Shown: one piece after another, positions 49,747 to 62,800 of the stretch
How positions within the stretch are numbered: the first letter of the stretch is position 1
Layout: every line of letters starts with the position of its first letter
Source: Mytilus galloprovincialis
Taxonomy: Eukaryota; Mollusca; Bivalvia; Mytilida; Mytilidae
Direction of reading: 5' to 3'
NCBI RefSeq assembly: GCF_965363235.1
Contig: NC_134840.1
Coordinates: 91,338,416-91,402,415, forward strand
DNA: 64,000 nt
The notes under the pieces: generated by a model
Seen by the model: only the letters and a program-made list of their open reading frames with translations
Told to the model about the DNA's origin: nothing
Database searches by the model: none
Translations under genes and position numbers: made by a program

Positions 49747-52700
49747 TTATGTAGTATTAGATTCTATTTGTGACTTTGTATATTTTAGAGAATCGATATA
49801 AATCCATTCCATTGCTCTGAATGGCGATATCAAAGTACAATCACTTTGTCCAGAATAGCTTTTCGTTGGCTGACTCATATCAGTATGGAATCTGGTAGCT
49901 GTTACAAAGAGACCTGTTTGATTATAGTTGAGATCTAATTGTGACTTAATCCATTGAAATTGTGATGAAACACTGACGTCCTCATTGAATACTATTCGTC
50001 TTCCTCTTGATGTGTACCTTTCCTTTGCGATCGGTGACGATTTGGCAAAAGCTAGTTCATAAGCATTCTAAAACATATTGGGTTTTTAATAAAGTATACG
50101 TCACAATCTATGTTATCATTTATCATTATGGATCATTAAAAATAACAACCTTGCGTGAAAAATATTTAAAGCAGAGAACTCAATTAATAGAGGCCATACC
50201 AAAAACAAACAGAATTGCCTTACCTGTCGATTTAAGATGAGTTTATTTACAATCACTGGGTCGATGCCACTGCTAGTGGAGATTTATTTCCCCGAGGGTA
50301 TCACAAGCCCAGTAGTCAGCACTGTTTGTGCTGACATGAATTATCATTGATATTGTTATATTTATAAATTAACTGTTTACAAAATTTTGAATTATTTAAA
50401 ATACTAAGGCTTTTCTACCTCAGGCATAGATTACCTTAGCTGTATTTGGCAAAACTTTTAGGAATTTTGGTCCTCAATGCTCCTCAACTTCGTACTTTAT
50501 TTTGGCCTTTTTAACTTTTTTGGATTCGAGCGCCACTGATGAGTCTTTTGTTGACGAAACGCGCGTCTGGCGTATATATTAAATTTAGTCCTGGTATCTA
50601 TGATGAGTTTATTTAAACATTCACGCTTTAATACAGGTTCCTGAATTTGATCACGGCATAATAAGACGGGTGACTAACGCGGAGCAAAATACTCTTTCAA
50701 GTTCATTATGATGCCTTTTCCTGTGTATTTCCAACGATTTAGCTGTCAGTCATAAATTATTTCTATTATTTCTGTTGTCTGAACTTTGTGTTCGGTGATA
50801 GTTTAATTACAAATTGCAGTTTCCAAACAGATATTTTACCAAATCCGTTGTTTTCAATTTGTCCTTTCCTTTCAATTACCAAACATTTATTCTAAGAATC
50901 ATTTGCATAGTTAATAAACATACCGTTCATATTTGATAATAACATAATTTCTTTGGGAAAAAATAGGTCTGACAATACCTGGTTGACTTCTTTACAGGAT
51001 GCCGATATTCCGAATTGGCTGGAGGGTAAAATCGTTTTGACAGCCTCTTGACTTTTCATTGTTGCTTTGAGTTGTAATGGACTCAGAGGAGATGTAGTTG
51101 AATCTAGAGGGTTTGGTTGCATCCATAAAGTTGTTAAACTTTCAATTTTTACATTATCTGACGGAAGTAAGACAGGTAATTCCTTTGGTAAAATGTCCAG
51201 TGATTCGTCTTCGTAGTTGATAAACTAATAAATTAGAGGTTAATTCAATTTGAACAAAAACGCTTTTCACGTTTGTAGTTCTGATAAAAGTGTACAAGTG
51301 TATAACATATAAATCATTGTGAAAAAATCGCGTCTTTTAATGAAAAAAAAAAACACAACACGTTATAAATGTTATGCTTCAGAAGCTTTCCTGGGTTGAT
51401 CTTCAACAGGATTGCTCAAAGCCGAATATTTGAAAGCCAAGATGGTGTTGACACGAATATCAATTATATGGTCATTTTTATAAATTTCCTGTTTACAAAA
51501 GTATGAATTTTTCAAAATAAATAAGGTTCTCTTATCCCAGGCATATATTACCTATAAGCTGTATTTGGCACAACTTTTTGGGATTTTGGGTCCTCAATGC
51601 TCTTCACTTTTGTACTTGTTTGGCTTTATAACTATTTTGATAGTGCCATTGATGAGTGTTATGTAGACGAAACGCGCGTCTGGTGTATTAAATTATAAGC
51701 CTGGTACCTTTGTTACTATTTATAACTACTGTCTGTACCAGGCGAGGAATAAGACAATCGATTTCCACTCGTGCCCTTAATTGATACAGTGGATCGTTGA
51801 TTTCGTCAGCTTTTATGGACTCCCCCTTCGTTGAATTTATATTGGAGGTCGGTATTTTTGTTTATGCATTTTTACGTACACATCAAATACTTTTGTAGGA
51901 TACAATCCACGTAGATCATGACAAATGGCTTATCTTCTGCTAACGATAAAGGTATTTATTTCTACTTTAACAGTTCTACTGAAAAGAAACGTTTATAGAA
52001 AATAATATTACCTCAACATCTGTTATATTTTTCAGACTGACAACGAGTTCCTGAGCAGTGTTAGTCCAGTGTGAGGTAAAATCTGGGTTTTGATCAAGAG
52101 CTTTCACTTTCGAGAGAGGCTAAAATGATACCAACATAAATAATGCGCTTCTAAAGCGGTGGCATGTTCAAAATACAATTAAAAGTATTAACAGATTTTT
52201 TACAGAATAATTTGATTGAAGTATAAACGTGAAATATAAAAAAGAATAATTTGATTCGAACTAAACCTATAATTTTAATTCTAACAAAAAATGTGAAAGC
52301 ATTGATTTCCCTTAAATGGCCTTATAGGGCAAGATCCTTATCAGACACAAGTACGAAGTATAACCATCTTTAGTTGAAAAAGAGCACAAAAACGTTCGCT
52401 GAGGAAAAAGGAAACCAAGATCTACAACAGTTAAACCAAAAAATAAACAACAAAAAAGTTTCAACAACAAAACTAGATTATTTATCAGAATACTTCCTTT
52501 TCATCTACCCTTTATACATCTAATGAAACTTTCTTTGAATCTTTAACAAATAATGTCATTGTGTATCCGCTATTTTGGTTTTAGTTTGAATTATTTTTGT
52601 GGTTTCCCTAGGCAAATCGTGGACTTTGCAACTGATTAATGTGCGGATGTAATCATTTTGTATCCACATCTCTGTTTAATCCCTCATATCAATGTGATGT

Positions 52701-55700
52701 TCTCTTATAAGAAGGTACTTAGAATAGAATCCTATACGGCTTCTAATTGGTTGATACAGGATTGGAATTATATTTAATCGAAAGCTTATCCAATTAGGAT
52801 TAACAATTGCCGAAAATTATATTCACATTTTACGAAGTATAGAAAATATCTTCCATTTCTGTACGTCGGACATTAAAAATATGCCTTTTTCATTTAGCGA
52901 AAAAAGTAAGCGATCTTTTTCGACTGCATTTTAAGTCAATTTGAGCCGCATGACCCTACATTTTTTTTAGTTGTAATGCCACACTGGCATTTTTAGTAAA
53001 AGGAAAATGCATTACGAATAATTGCGCTCTTGTAACCATGAGTTAATGGCTAGGTCGTTGCTTTTAATATGCAAGACGGGTTGATATCTTTTTGTGAGTA
53101 CCTCTCGTAATTACATATCATGGGGTTCTTAACGGCTTTCCTCAATGACAATTTTGACTTTCATAGACACTTCTGATTTAACAGTCTTTTATAGCAACGA
53201 CACTCTTTTTTAAGAATTCAAAATAAGTAGATCTAGTGGAAATTTAGTGGAAACGTTGATTCTACATTCCAATAGTCAGAATACGAGCTAGTATTTTGCT
53301 GTGTTTTGATATTTCTTATATAAATACTAGAAAAATTTGTCAAAAGACTACTAATAAAAAGCTGCGCCATGAGCGCATGATAAGCCCGTCGTCTCGTGTG
53401 TGAACTTTTATGCAATATTCATAAATAGTTTCTGACATACTGCGCAACATCTGAAAAAAAACAACCTTTTTTAACAAAAAAAACTCATTTACTCTAAAAT
53501 TAAATTTTGAATTATCACCAAAAAGTATACAGATCTTTAGATTGATATAGCTAAGAAGTGTGTAAAGTTTTAAGCAATAATCATAAATTGTTTTTTAATA
53601 TGGCGCGACATGTAACCCCCCCCCCCCCCCTCCTTATTTCTTTTTACAAAAATTCAATATCTCTAAAACAAAATATTGAATCAAAACCAAAAAGTATACC
53701 GATCTTTAGATTAATATAACTAAGAAATGTGTAAAGTTTTAAGCAATAATCATAAATCGTTTTTGAGATACGGCGCGACATGTGAAAAAAAAAACACATT
53801 CCCTGTTATAGTTACAAAGTCCCGTAACTCAAAAAAAAATGTTATCTTATTTTCACCAAAAGGTATACAGATTGTCTGACCATCATAAGAAACAACTATG
53901 TAAAGTTTTATGAAATTTGGATAAGTCGTTCACAAATTACGGTGCGACATGTTTACGCCGGACAGACAGACGACATTTGTATACCATAATAAATAAATTT
54001 GTTGTTTTTACTGTCTTCTGATTGGTTAAAATTATTAGTTTTATTTTCAATGTTGTCAATTTTGATGGCGACACGCCCACTCTGACGTTGTGTATTCATA
54101 CGCTAACATGTGTGTACGTTGTTATTGTTAATATAAATATTATAAAAAGTTCTTTGAGCCTTATTTTTGATAGAAATTTATTTATAATGAATGGCAATAA
54201 TTTATTTTGATTTTATTGAACCATAAAACTAATTGTTGACTCTTCACATTTTACATAATCCGCTTCGCGGATTATTCAATGTGAAGAGTCAAAAATTAGT
54301 TTTATGGTTCAATAAATTCAAATTAGATAATAGCCATTCATTAAATACGTAATAATGTTTTGACAGTTTTAACTAATAAAACATAATTATATTCACCTGC
54401 ATCATTGCAGCGGTTTTAGTATGACCGTCTTCTAAGATGTTTTTGGCTTTCGTTACATTGGTATCTGTTTCATTTCTGACGACTACCATGAAAGCGTTCG
54501 AGTAATTAGCTATGGTATTATATGCTACAGATTGAGATAACTCTGGATTTAGATCATGATCAGTTACAGGTTTGGGTAACGGACCCGAAGCGAACTGTCC
54601 ATGATTTATGCTCTCCATTACCACTACAGGTGTCCTGTATATTTGCTCTGGGTCACTTATTACGTCTTCTTGGAGTTCCCTGAAAATAGAAAAAAAATAT
54701 TGCACTTTTCAGACCTTGCAGTATTGGAAAATATAGTCAAGATAACATGAAAAATACGCTAAATGGACGATCTCAGATTTTCAATGACAATTATTTTTAT
54801 AGTTTTTTTACGGAAATGTCAGCCATATGGCGCATTGTTTGCCGTGTGTATTTCACAACTGGTACGCTTCGCTATAAATGTTTAATGGATCTTACCGAAC
54901 AAGTACGTTCTTTCTTGTTAACGTTATACGTGGTTCCATATAGGATTCTTATCACTAGTAAGTCGTTTTCATAAAAATGTATATATATATGTTATTTCTA
55001 ATTTTTTTATTTGAACTTCTTTTCCATTTATATGGTTATTATTGCATGGCTTATGTTTGCTGTTGTTAACAAGGGCGAAAGATACCAGAGGGACATTTAA
55101 AACTTACACATTAATTAAACATATATGAAAGTAAAAAAACAGCGTCTACCAAATAATCTCACTCGAATGTATCTACAATCCTTGTTATTCTAGTTAATCC
55201 ATCTAGGTCTCCGCTTATTGTCAGAACTGGGAATGGATACTCTTTTAGTTTGTTGTTCTTAGTAATGTAAGATGCGAATAACAACACTCCATCTAAAATA
55301 TGGTTCGCTTTTTGTCCATAAAGGGCTGCAACTTCACCTATAATTAAACTTCACATATAGTTGGTGGTAATTCAACTTAAAAAAGAGATTATGGCTATTT
55401 AAAGTTCGGTCTGATAGATTTTTTTAGCACTACAATTCAACGTTTCACTTATCTACTCAGAACATGAATTTTTCCTATGCCTTAGTTTTATAATACATAT
55501 GTTTGATTTATCTGCTGATGTTATAGCGCCACTTTATACAAAAAACGGTCAGATTTTACTTGTGGTGGAAGCTGTTGTACCCGGAGAGAACCAACATCAT
55601 TCAGCAGAAAAACTCGATATCCTAGTCAATTAAGACGTAAAACGCACAGGTCTGTCTCGTGCCTGGTTCGAACTCTTAAATTCACATATACAGTAGGTAT

Positions 55701-57267
55701 TATCAATATTTAGATATCTATACCATGGCTTATATAAAAAAGAAGATGTGGTATGATTGCCAATGAGACAACTGTCCACAAGAGACCAAAATGACACAGA
55801 CATTAACAACTATAGGTCACCGTACGGCCTTCAACAATGAGCAAAGCCCATACGGCATAGTCAGCTACAAAAGGCCCCGATAAGACAATGTAAAACAATT
55901 CACACGAGAAAACTAACGACCTTAATTATATAAAGAAATGAACGAAAAACAAATATGTAACACATAAACAAACGACAACCACTGAATTACAGGCTCCTGA
56001 CTTTGCACAGGCACATACTTATAAGCTTTTAAAACTCATACTATTGACAATGAGTTCGCTGTGTGAAGGCGTTTAAATGCTAAAAATATCTTATTTCACC
56101 TCGCTTTATGTTGTGCAAGATAGATGTTTAGAGTCAGGATCTGATGATCAATGTCGGGTACTAGTCTAAACCAATCAAATATTTATTTAGCTATCAATAT
56201 TTACATACAGTGTTATAATATAGAATACATACCTCCAAGACTATGTCCAGCCAAGAAAACTTTCTTCCCTTTATAACCTGCTTTTTGTAACTCATTGACA
56301 GCTTTTTTAAATACTATAGGAAGCTGGAGTGGGTTAGCAAGTTTATTGAAAAATCCGTCCAGTAAGGCAACCCATAACTTCAGATTGCTATTCTTCTGAA
56401 TGACTTCGGCTGTGGAAAATATTTATGTAAGTTATAGTTTGAGCAGTAAGTTATAAATGTATCACACGCAAACGAGAAAGTAAAATGTTAGAACATAGAA
56501 TTATTTTAAGTACAAGTGGTTTGAAACTTTAGTTCTCGTTATATACGTAGCTTGTTTGCACTTAAATTTAAGTTAAAATTGTGGGGCAAAATGTTTAAAG
56601 GGGAACAGCGATTCCACATTGTAAACCTCTTTATGGTCCATGATCATCCAAAATCATGTGTAGCACTAGACCCCAAATCTCTATTTGCATAGAGACAATG
56701 ATTGTTTTTATTAGCTCGTGTCAATGGTCCTAACTTATTTCACTTGAATTATAAAGAAAGTTTTCTGTTGTGTTTTAACATAGTTCTAGTTTGTAAGTTA
56801 CTGGTATTGTGTTACCTAGTCTGAAAAAGGAAAAAAAGGGGGGGGTAATAAAAAAAAATATGTAAGAATTGTTTGGTACCGTTTCTTTTATCAAAGTTTC
56901 CTATATCAAATCATATGACCTTAATCTAGTTAAATACCAGAACCATATTTTCAAGATCAAAAAGTCAAAAATAGTTTTTGTGGATATCAAATTTCAGTAT
57001 TTTGTTCTCTTACAACTCGTTGCAGGCTGAAATACAGGTTTGTTTTGTTCAAGTAATCACCCCTTATTTTAACTTATACGTTAACTCACCTAAAGGTTTA
57101 TATGCTGAACCTGAAATATACGCTCCAGGGACGATAATTAGTGCAGCTTCTGGTCCGGTATTGTTTGGCTTCAAAATTTCTACAGACAGACTTGAACAGA
57201 AAGGAAATTGCAAAATAGCACACAATGCCAACGCATGGATTTTCATTGTGTCCAAACTGTCTAACAC
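49747..57267 (-). CDS. Secreted alpha/beta-hydrolase, copy C, intact predicted catalytic triad, 495 aa
   Basis: Seven minus-strand exons: 57090-57267, 56233-56409, 55163-55337, 54397-54679, 52012-52119, 50979-51224 and 49747-50067. The 1488 bases stay open with phases 1,1,2,0,0,0. The signal peptide is MKIHALALCAILQFPFCSS, seven residues after the first Met. GHSLGG gives nucleophile Ser116; SGDLDGLTR gives Asp164 (or 162); NHGQF gives His203. This is the expected order and elbow of the alpha/beta-hydrolase superfamily, resembling esterases of the chlorophyllase/dienelactone-hydrolase type. The C-terminal third (exons 5-7, about residues 271-495) is shared with copies A and B and is not recognised; it holds the Cys pair ASCKEVN and SDCTLISP. 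It is the first of three tandem genes in the direction of transcription. Likely a secreted ester or amide hydrolase; substrate unknown. Confidence 0.9.
50240..50610 (-). repeat. Dispersed bivalve repeat, long copy
   Basis: Contains CCCGAGGGTATCACAAGCCC, TTTGGTCCTCAATGCTC and GACGAAACGCGCGTC, i.e. the whole family of 5322-5655 in reverse. In the last intron of hydrolase C. Confidence 0.8.
51400..51715 (-). repeat. Dispersed bivalve repeat
   Basis: Contains GGATTGCTCAAAGCCGAA, TTTTGGGTCCTCAATGCTC and GACGAAACGCGCGTC. In the exon 5-6 intron of hydrolase C. Confidence 0.75.
53420..53960. repeat. Three tandem ~175-bp diverged repeats
   Basis: Each unit contains CACCAAAAAGTATACAGATC or a variant, GTGTAAAGTTTTAAGCAATA and GCGCGACATGT. 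The last unit leads into TTTACGCCGGACAGACAGAC, a common molluscan repeat ending. A C-run (about 53617-53630) separates units 1 and 2. Confidence 0.8.
54186..54343. mobile_element. 158-bp near-perfect palindrome
   Basis: AATGAATGGCAATAATTTA pairs with TAGATAATAGCCATTCATT; TATTGAACCATAAAACTAAT with ATTAGTTTTATGGTTCAATA; GACTCTTCACATT with AATGTGAAGAGTC. The centre is AATCCGCTTCGCGGATT. It lies about 50 bp beyond the exon 4 donor of hydrolase C. Confidence 0.88.
55735..56010 (+). repeat. Dispersed mussel repeat, well-preserved copy
   Basis: Contains GATTGCCAATGAGACAACTG, ACTATAGGTCACCGTACGGC and ACTGAATTACAGGCTCCTGA. Relatives occur at 18745-19315 and 63795-63945. In the exon 2-3 intron of hydrolase C. 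Confidence 0.75.
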
Positions 57268-59816
57268 TGATACCGTTTGTGATGTCTTATCGAATCAAAT
57301 TTTGACCATATGTTGGTTTTCCACTTGTATGTTTAGATACAGGTTAACGGAAATAAGGTTTGGAAATTTTGTTTTGGTGAAACTCAATCTTACGCAATAG
57401 GCGGTAATTTTCTTTTTATTTCTTTTTTGATAACTAGACCTCATTGAATTACTTCTGACAACCGAAAAGATACATGTATCGTTGAAATTTCCAAATATTC
57501 AATCAGTAAAAATTTATGGAAACACCTGAATATGTTTAGAAGGTTCGTAAAAGTGGCAAGTAAATTATTTTTCTCTTTTAATTACTGGTTATTTCTATAA
57601 GTTCAGTTAAAATATTTATTCAAAAATAGTGCATTATTTTTTTTCTGCGAAAATATCGAGTATCAAAGTGTTTACCAAAATTAACATGAAACACTACGTT
57701 TTTGCAACTAGACGTTGTCTTTATATTTCACTTATTTTGTCTTTTCTGTGTTTTATAACTCTAGATAATGAGAATTATTGATTTCCTTGAGGAAAGGGAA
57801 CCTTTGTTCTCAAATAATTTCCATAGCATTAAGATGGAAATGTTCATCGCAATAAACATTATGGTCAAGTTCAGAAACTACAAATAGTTTCTCTTGAAAT
57901 ATAACTGCTACATGTATCCTTGTGTCGTTAATCAGGCGATATTGACGAGTTCTAAATGCTCACATATTTTCATTAAAATCCGAAATACCTCCCAATACCT
58001 AACAATTACGTATACTTTGCCCGAATTATTTTTTATCTTTAAAAATACCGTACTATAGAAATACCAATACACGTATTTGTATGAAATGAATTCATGTTTT
58101 GTTCATATGCCATGATTTTAATTTTATGTTCGTAATATAAAAGCATAATTGTTTTGATTTATTTTCCATATGATTAAAAATGTACATTAGGTGCAGGTGC
58201 AGCCAGAATACACATGATAATCCACGTTCTAGTCTCTCCTCTTTCTCTTTGCTATTTTATTTTATTTGTACGTATCCTGAGAATCGGATTTTGTTAGAGT
58301 CTTGCATAGTTGTCTTCTCTTTCATATGATATCTAGAACTAAAAAAAACATACTTATAACATGTATGAATACTTATTTTAAAAAATCATACATAATAAAG
58401 AATAAGTATAAGACATCTCAATCATTTAAGTTCGAACTCCTGCAGATAAAGCTGACCCATAAGTCCTAATCTTATTTAGCTACTTTGGATGGATTGGTTT
58501 TAGGCTTTGTGTATTTTAACGCGGTTTTGCTTTTTTTTTTTTTATTATTATTCTCTTTGTAATTCAGTGTGGAGAATTTTACATAACTAATCTGAATTGC
58601 GTAAACACTTTTTATGCATAGAAAATTACTAATTTCTTCACACACACACACACACACACACTCAAATGAAATAATATTATTTTCATATTCATAGCACATT
58701 TAAAAAAAAAAACACAGACACCGTATACAGATACAGATAGTTCATTTTAAAATTAAGATAAAATAGACAAACAAATTCCTGCAGGTGTTGAAATTACTGA
58801 GATGATACCACAGTCTTAAAATATTTGCAAAAAATAAAAATAATGAAACAATGATAGAACCATAGACTTAATACCCAACTATGATAGAACGAATAAATGT
58901 AAAAGCGGAAAAATGTTTCAAATACATTTCCATATTGAACAACTATAAGTAACGGAGCATAAGTTTGCCTGAAACTTATATGAGTTCAGTTACAGTTCGG
59001 CTTTTAATTTTTTCAAAAAGACAGTAACATTTTTTTAGAGAAGCGAAGCTAATGGTCAAAATTCCAAATTAACTAACTTTCAAAACTGTCATATTTGTTT
59101 ATACTACGAAAAACAAGGATTCATCATGTTAGGATTATAAGTTTTGATTTCAAATCAATACTGCAATTTCCAAACCTTTTCTTAGATCGAATTATCCGTT
59201 AGCTATGCGTAGCTGTTTCAAACTGGTCCAATCAGGTCAAAGGCATCAGCATTGGTATATATTTCTCATACAAGCCAAAAAGTAACAGTATTAAAATCAT
59301 TGTGACTCATTAGCATATAGAGAGAAATCCGTTTTCATTAATATCAAATTATATGTAATATACTAGACTGTTTGCTCAAAAAGTTAATCCACTATAACTA
59401 CTTTTCGATATTGTAAAACTTAATACAAAACTTTGAAAAAGTGATTGAATTTGAGGTGAATAAAAACACTGCCGAATTTTATCACCTACCAATATTATAT
59501 ATGTTTGTCCAAGTGAAATAATCTAAATATTGAAGTAGTTCATTCACACAAGAGTACATACAAGGGGTTTTGTTTGCAGAAGTACGTCAGATGAATGCAA
59601 ATCTTAATCCATAAAGAAAAAAACTTGGCACGGTAGTAGATCGAGTGTAGACTTGTATATAGTACCTGACATTTAATTACATATCTATATCATATCTCTA
59701 TTTATAAGGTCGGATATGTATATCCGAATATTGTGATATTTATTTTGAAATGTTTTGATTTGTTTATTTATTTATTCATGTGTTTATTTGTTTATGTGTG
59801 TGTTTAAAACTACAAA
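57268..59816. other. Divergent intergenic region between hydrolase C and the globin-like gene
   Basis: The two genes face away from each other across about 2.5 kb, so both promoters should lie here. A (CA)n microsatellite is present at about 58638-58663. No TATA box or other element can be assigned with confidence, and no open exon or mobile element is recognised. Confidence 0.45.
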
Positions 59817-62800
59817 ATGGGTGCATTAAAATCGAAATTCAAAGGATCTAAATCTAAATCTAGCCAAAAGGCGAAAACGAAGATTCATTTACCCGAATCC
59901 AGCTCAGCTAAGAAAACGGTTGATCCAAGGCTGCCATTCCAGACATACAGGCAGATATTCAGTTTGAGAAATGCATGGAAAGCGGTGACCCGTTCCATGG
60001 AGGAAACTGCAAAGGAAAACCTAATGAGGTAACGTTGTGACTACAATCAAATTCATTATATTAAACTGATGATAGGAGTTACTTTATTGACTTCTTTAAT
60101 GCAACTTCAAATTACATACTAGTACTCGAGGATATTGACAAGTACTTAATTTTCTATTATACTGATAAAAAAAAACAATGAATGTAACTATCTATGAAAG
60201 GTCAGATTTTTAATTGCAAGGAAGAGGCAGGTCCAATATTTCGGTTATTATTTTGATATGATATGAATATTTTTATAACGTTACGATTGACCACTTGACA
60301 ATTTGATATTTCACGTCCGAGCACTCAAAGATTTTTTATTGTTTTATGAGATAATAAAATTGTATTTTTATGAACTAATAGTGATCAAACAACAAATACA
60401 AGTAGAGGCTTTGTTTAGTTACGCCTTACACGAATGATAGATATACAATCTAGCACAATGACTTGTATTCATCAAATTTTATTGGATGTGATTATCATTA
60501 TATGATACGGTATGCAACTTAGTAGAAACAAGAAATTTTTATTCGCAAACACTGGATACTCGAAATAATTTCTCTATTTCCAAACTGTTGATTTGACATT
60601 GTACAGTAATTTTGATACAGCGTTAGTTGAAAAAAAAATGATATGTGGCAAAGAAAAGGTGAATTGAACAAATAACAAGATCAAAGTATATTACAAAGTC
60701 GTAGTCTCTTTTGAAACTGTACATAATAGCTTTCGTGTATTTCTTTACCGTTTTTTTTTTTTTTTACCTTTAGGATATTTATTTGTGATTTATTTCATCC
60801 ATTTTTTTTTTATTATATAAAAATCTGTTTAAATTGATTTAATCTAATGTGTTTGTTCGAACGGTCGTATACACAAGTCTAAACACTTCTTCAGATGAAC
60901 CGAAAGTAAATCAAATCATCTTCGAAAGATTTTGATTTGATAGCAAAATTAATGTTTGTATCGCATGTATACACAGACTTTTGTTAATCCTCTTCAAGCA
61001 TTATGCCTGAATGCATACACATATAAGCTGATCTTATTAAAAAAGTTTACTTTTAATTAAAAGTTTTGGGATTTGGTTTGCAATTTAAATATTACGATGT
61101 TAAGGCAAGTGTACAGGTGAAAATAATCCTTGGAGCTAAACCTCGGGTGAAAAGGTAAAGCTCTGGATCTGTAACTGAATTCATTTTCAACATTAAATTA
61201 CTTCCCTTTGAACACAATACTGGTTCAAAATACTACTCTATCGAACGAGTCGACGGGTAACCAAAATATTATTACAATAAAATAGTTTGAGTGTAGCATA
61301 TTTCTTTTTTCCAGATTTTTGAAGAAACATGAGCAATATGCAGAATATTTCCCATCTTACGATACTAATAAAAGTGAAGAAGACATTAAGGACAGTTTCG
61401 AATTTGAAAACGATGCATTAGAAATATTTGGACTATTTGACGATGTTGTAAATAATTTAGAGGAAGTTGATAAAGCATTGGTAGAAATCAGTCATGTCTT
61501 CTCGACAAATGAGAAAATATCAGAAATACTGAAGGTAAGGAAGTTGAAATAGGAGATATTAGACCAACACCATGTTCACGTCTCGGTGCCATACTATCTG
61601 TGTCTTAGGCGGATCCAGGGGGCCTGGGAGACCAGCCCCCTCATTTCGTGGGAAAAATTTGGTTGATTATATTATAGGGAATCACTGAAGCATGTCTGGA
61701 GCGGGCCCCCCTTAGGTCAGTCAGCGAATTCCCCCTTATGAAAAGTTCTGGATCCGCCACTGTGTATTTTGGTACCTGAGGATAAAATATATATTTTATC
61801 AGCTCATGTATATATATGGACTGAGAAACGGAATTGAAACAAAAAAAAAATCTTTGAAGCTTGAAATCAGAAACAGGTCAAACAAAACGTAATTGATTTC
61901 AATTGTGCGAGATAAAAGAGACCGATATCGAGCAATGAAAGTAATACGACCGTCTAAAATCGAAATTTATTATTCTAAATTACGCAATTCAAAAATACAT
62001 GTTTCATCGTAATTGAAATCTTAATTATCAGATCTAATCAAGACTACACTTAAATGAAATAAAACCTTCCTGCATTGAAATAGTACTTAACATGCATGTT
62101 GTTCTATATTTTTCTTACTTCAGCTTAGCAAATTTATAAAAAGTGACCTTGCATTTTAATTAAAATTGACAGTTTTAAGGTAGCACAATACAAAGATTTT
62201 TCATCCCCAATCAGACATCTTTAAACTGATGTAATTCCACTCATCTTTCTTTAAATTTTATAAATGAGGCACCAAAAGAAAGAAGAAAGATTAACCTTTC
62301 AAATTGGGATACTTTCATTATGACATAATTATTACATAATTGATTGTTATTTAATTATGAAAACAGAAGTAGGTGCTTATGTGAGTAACGTCGTAGCATT
62401 AATCTTAATCCCGATTATACTAAAACATGCATAGTCTTATAGTTTTGATGTTATTTTCTCATATAGTCCAGTATTAAACTATATCCCCTTCCGAACGTTC
62501 ATTTGTTGTTAAATTCGTAGCAAACAAACGCCTTAATTAAAATTTTAATAGATGTATGGTTTCTGCAGAATTTATTTTTGGTGTTGTATATTTTGTAAAA
62601 AATAGTAAAGTAACTCGAGTTCTTTGCTCACGACCAAACAGAGAACTAAATCACTGGACAAATTGAGAATAAATCGAACAGAGACTATGAAGGACCCTTA
62701 AGTTTGAGATCTAATTTCTATTTACAAAGACCTGAGAGGGGAACATTGACAGGGAAATATTATCTGTAAAATATGGTATTTCATGTCAAAAGTTTTGAAA

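Noticed and set aside
57064-57400. 140-residue plus-strand frame overlapping hydrolase C exon 1
   Set aside because: Antisense shadow of a well-supported exon with a signal peptide and splice donor.
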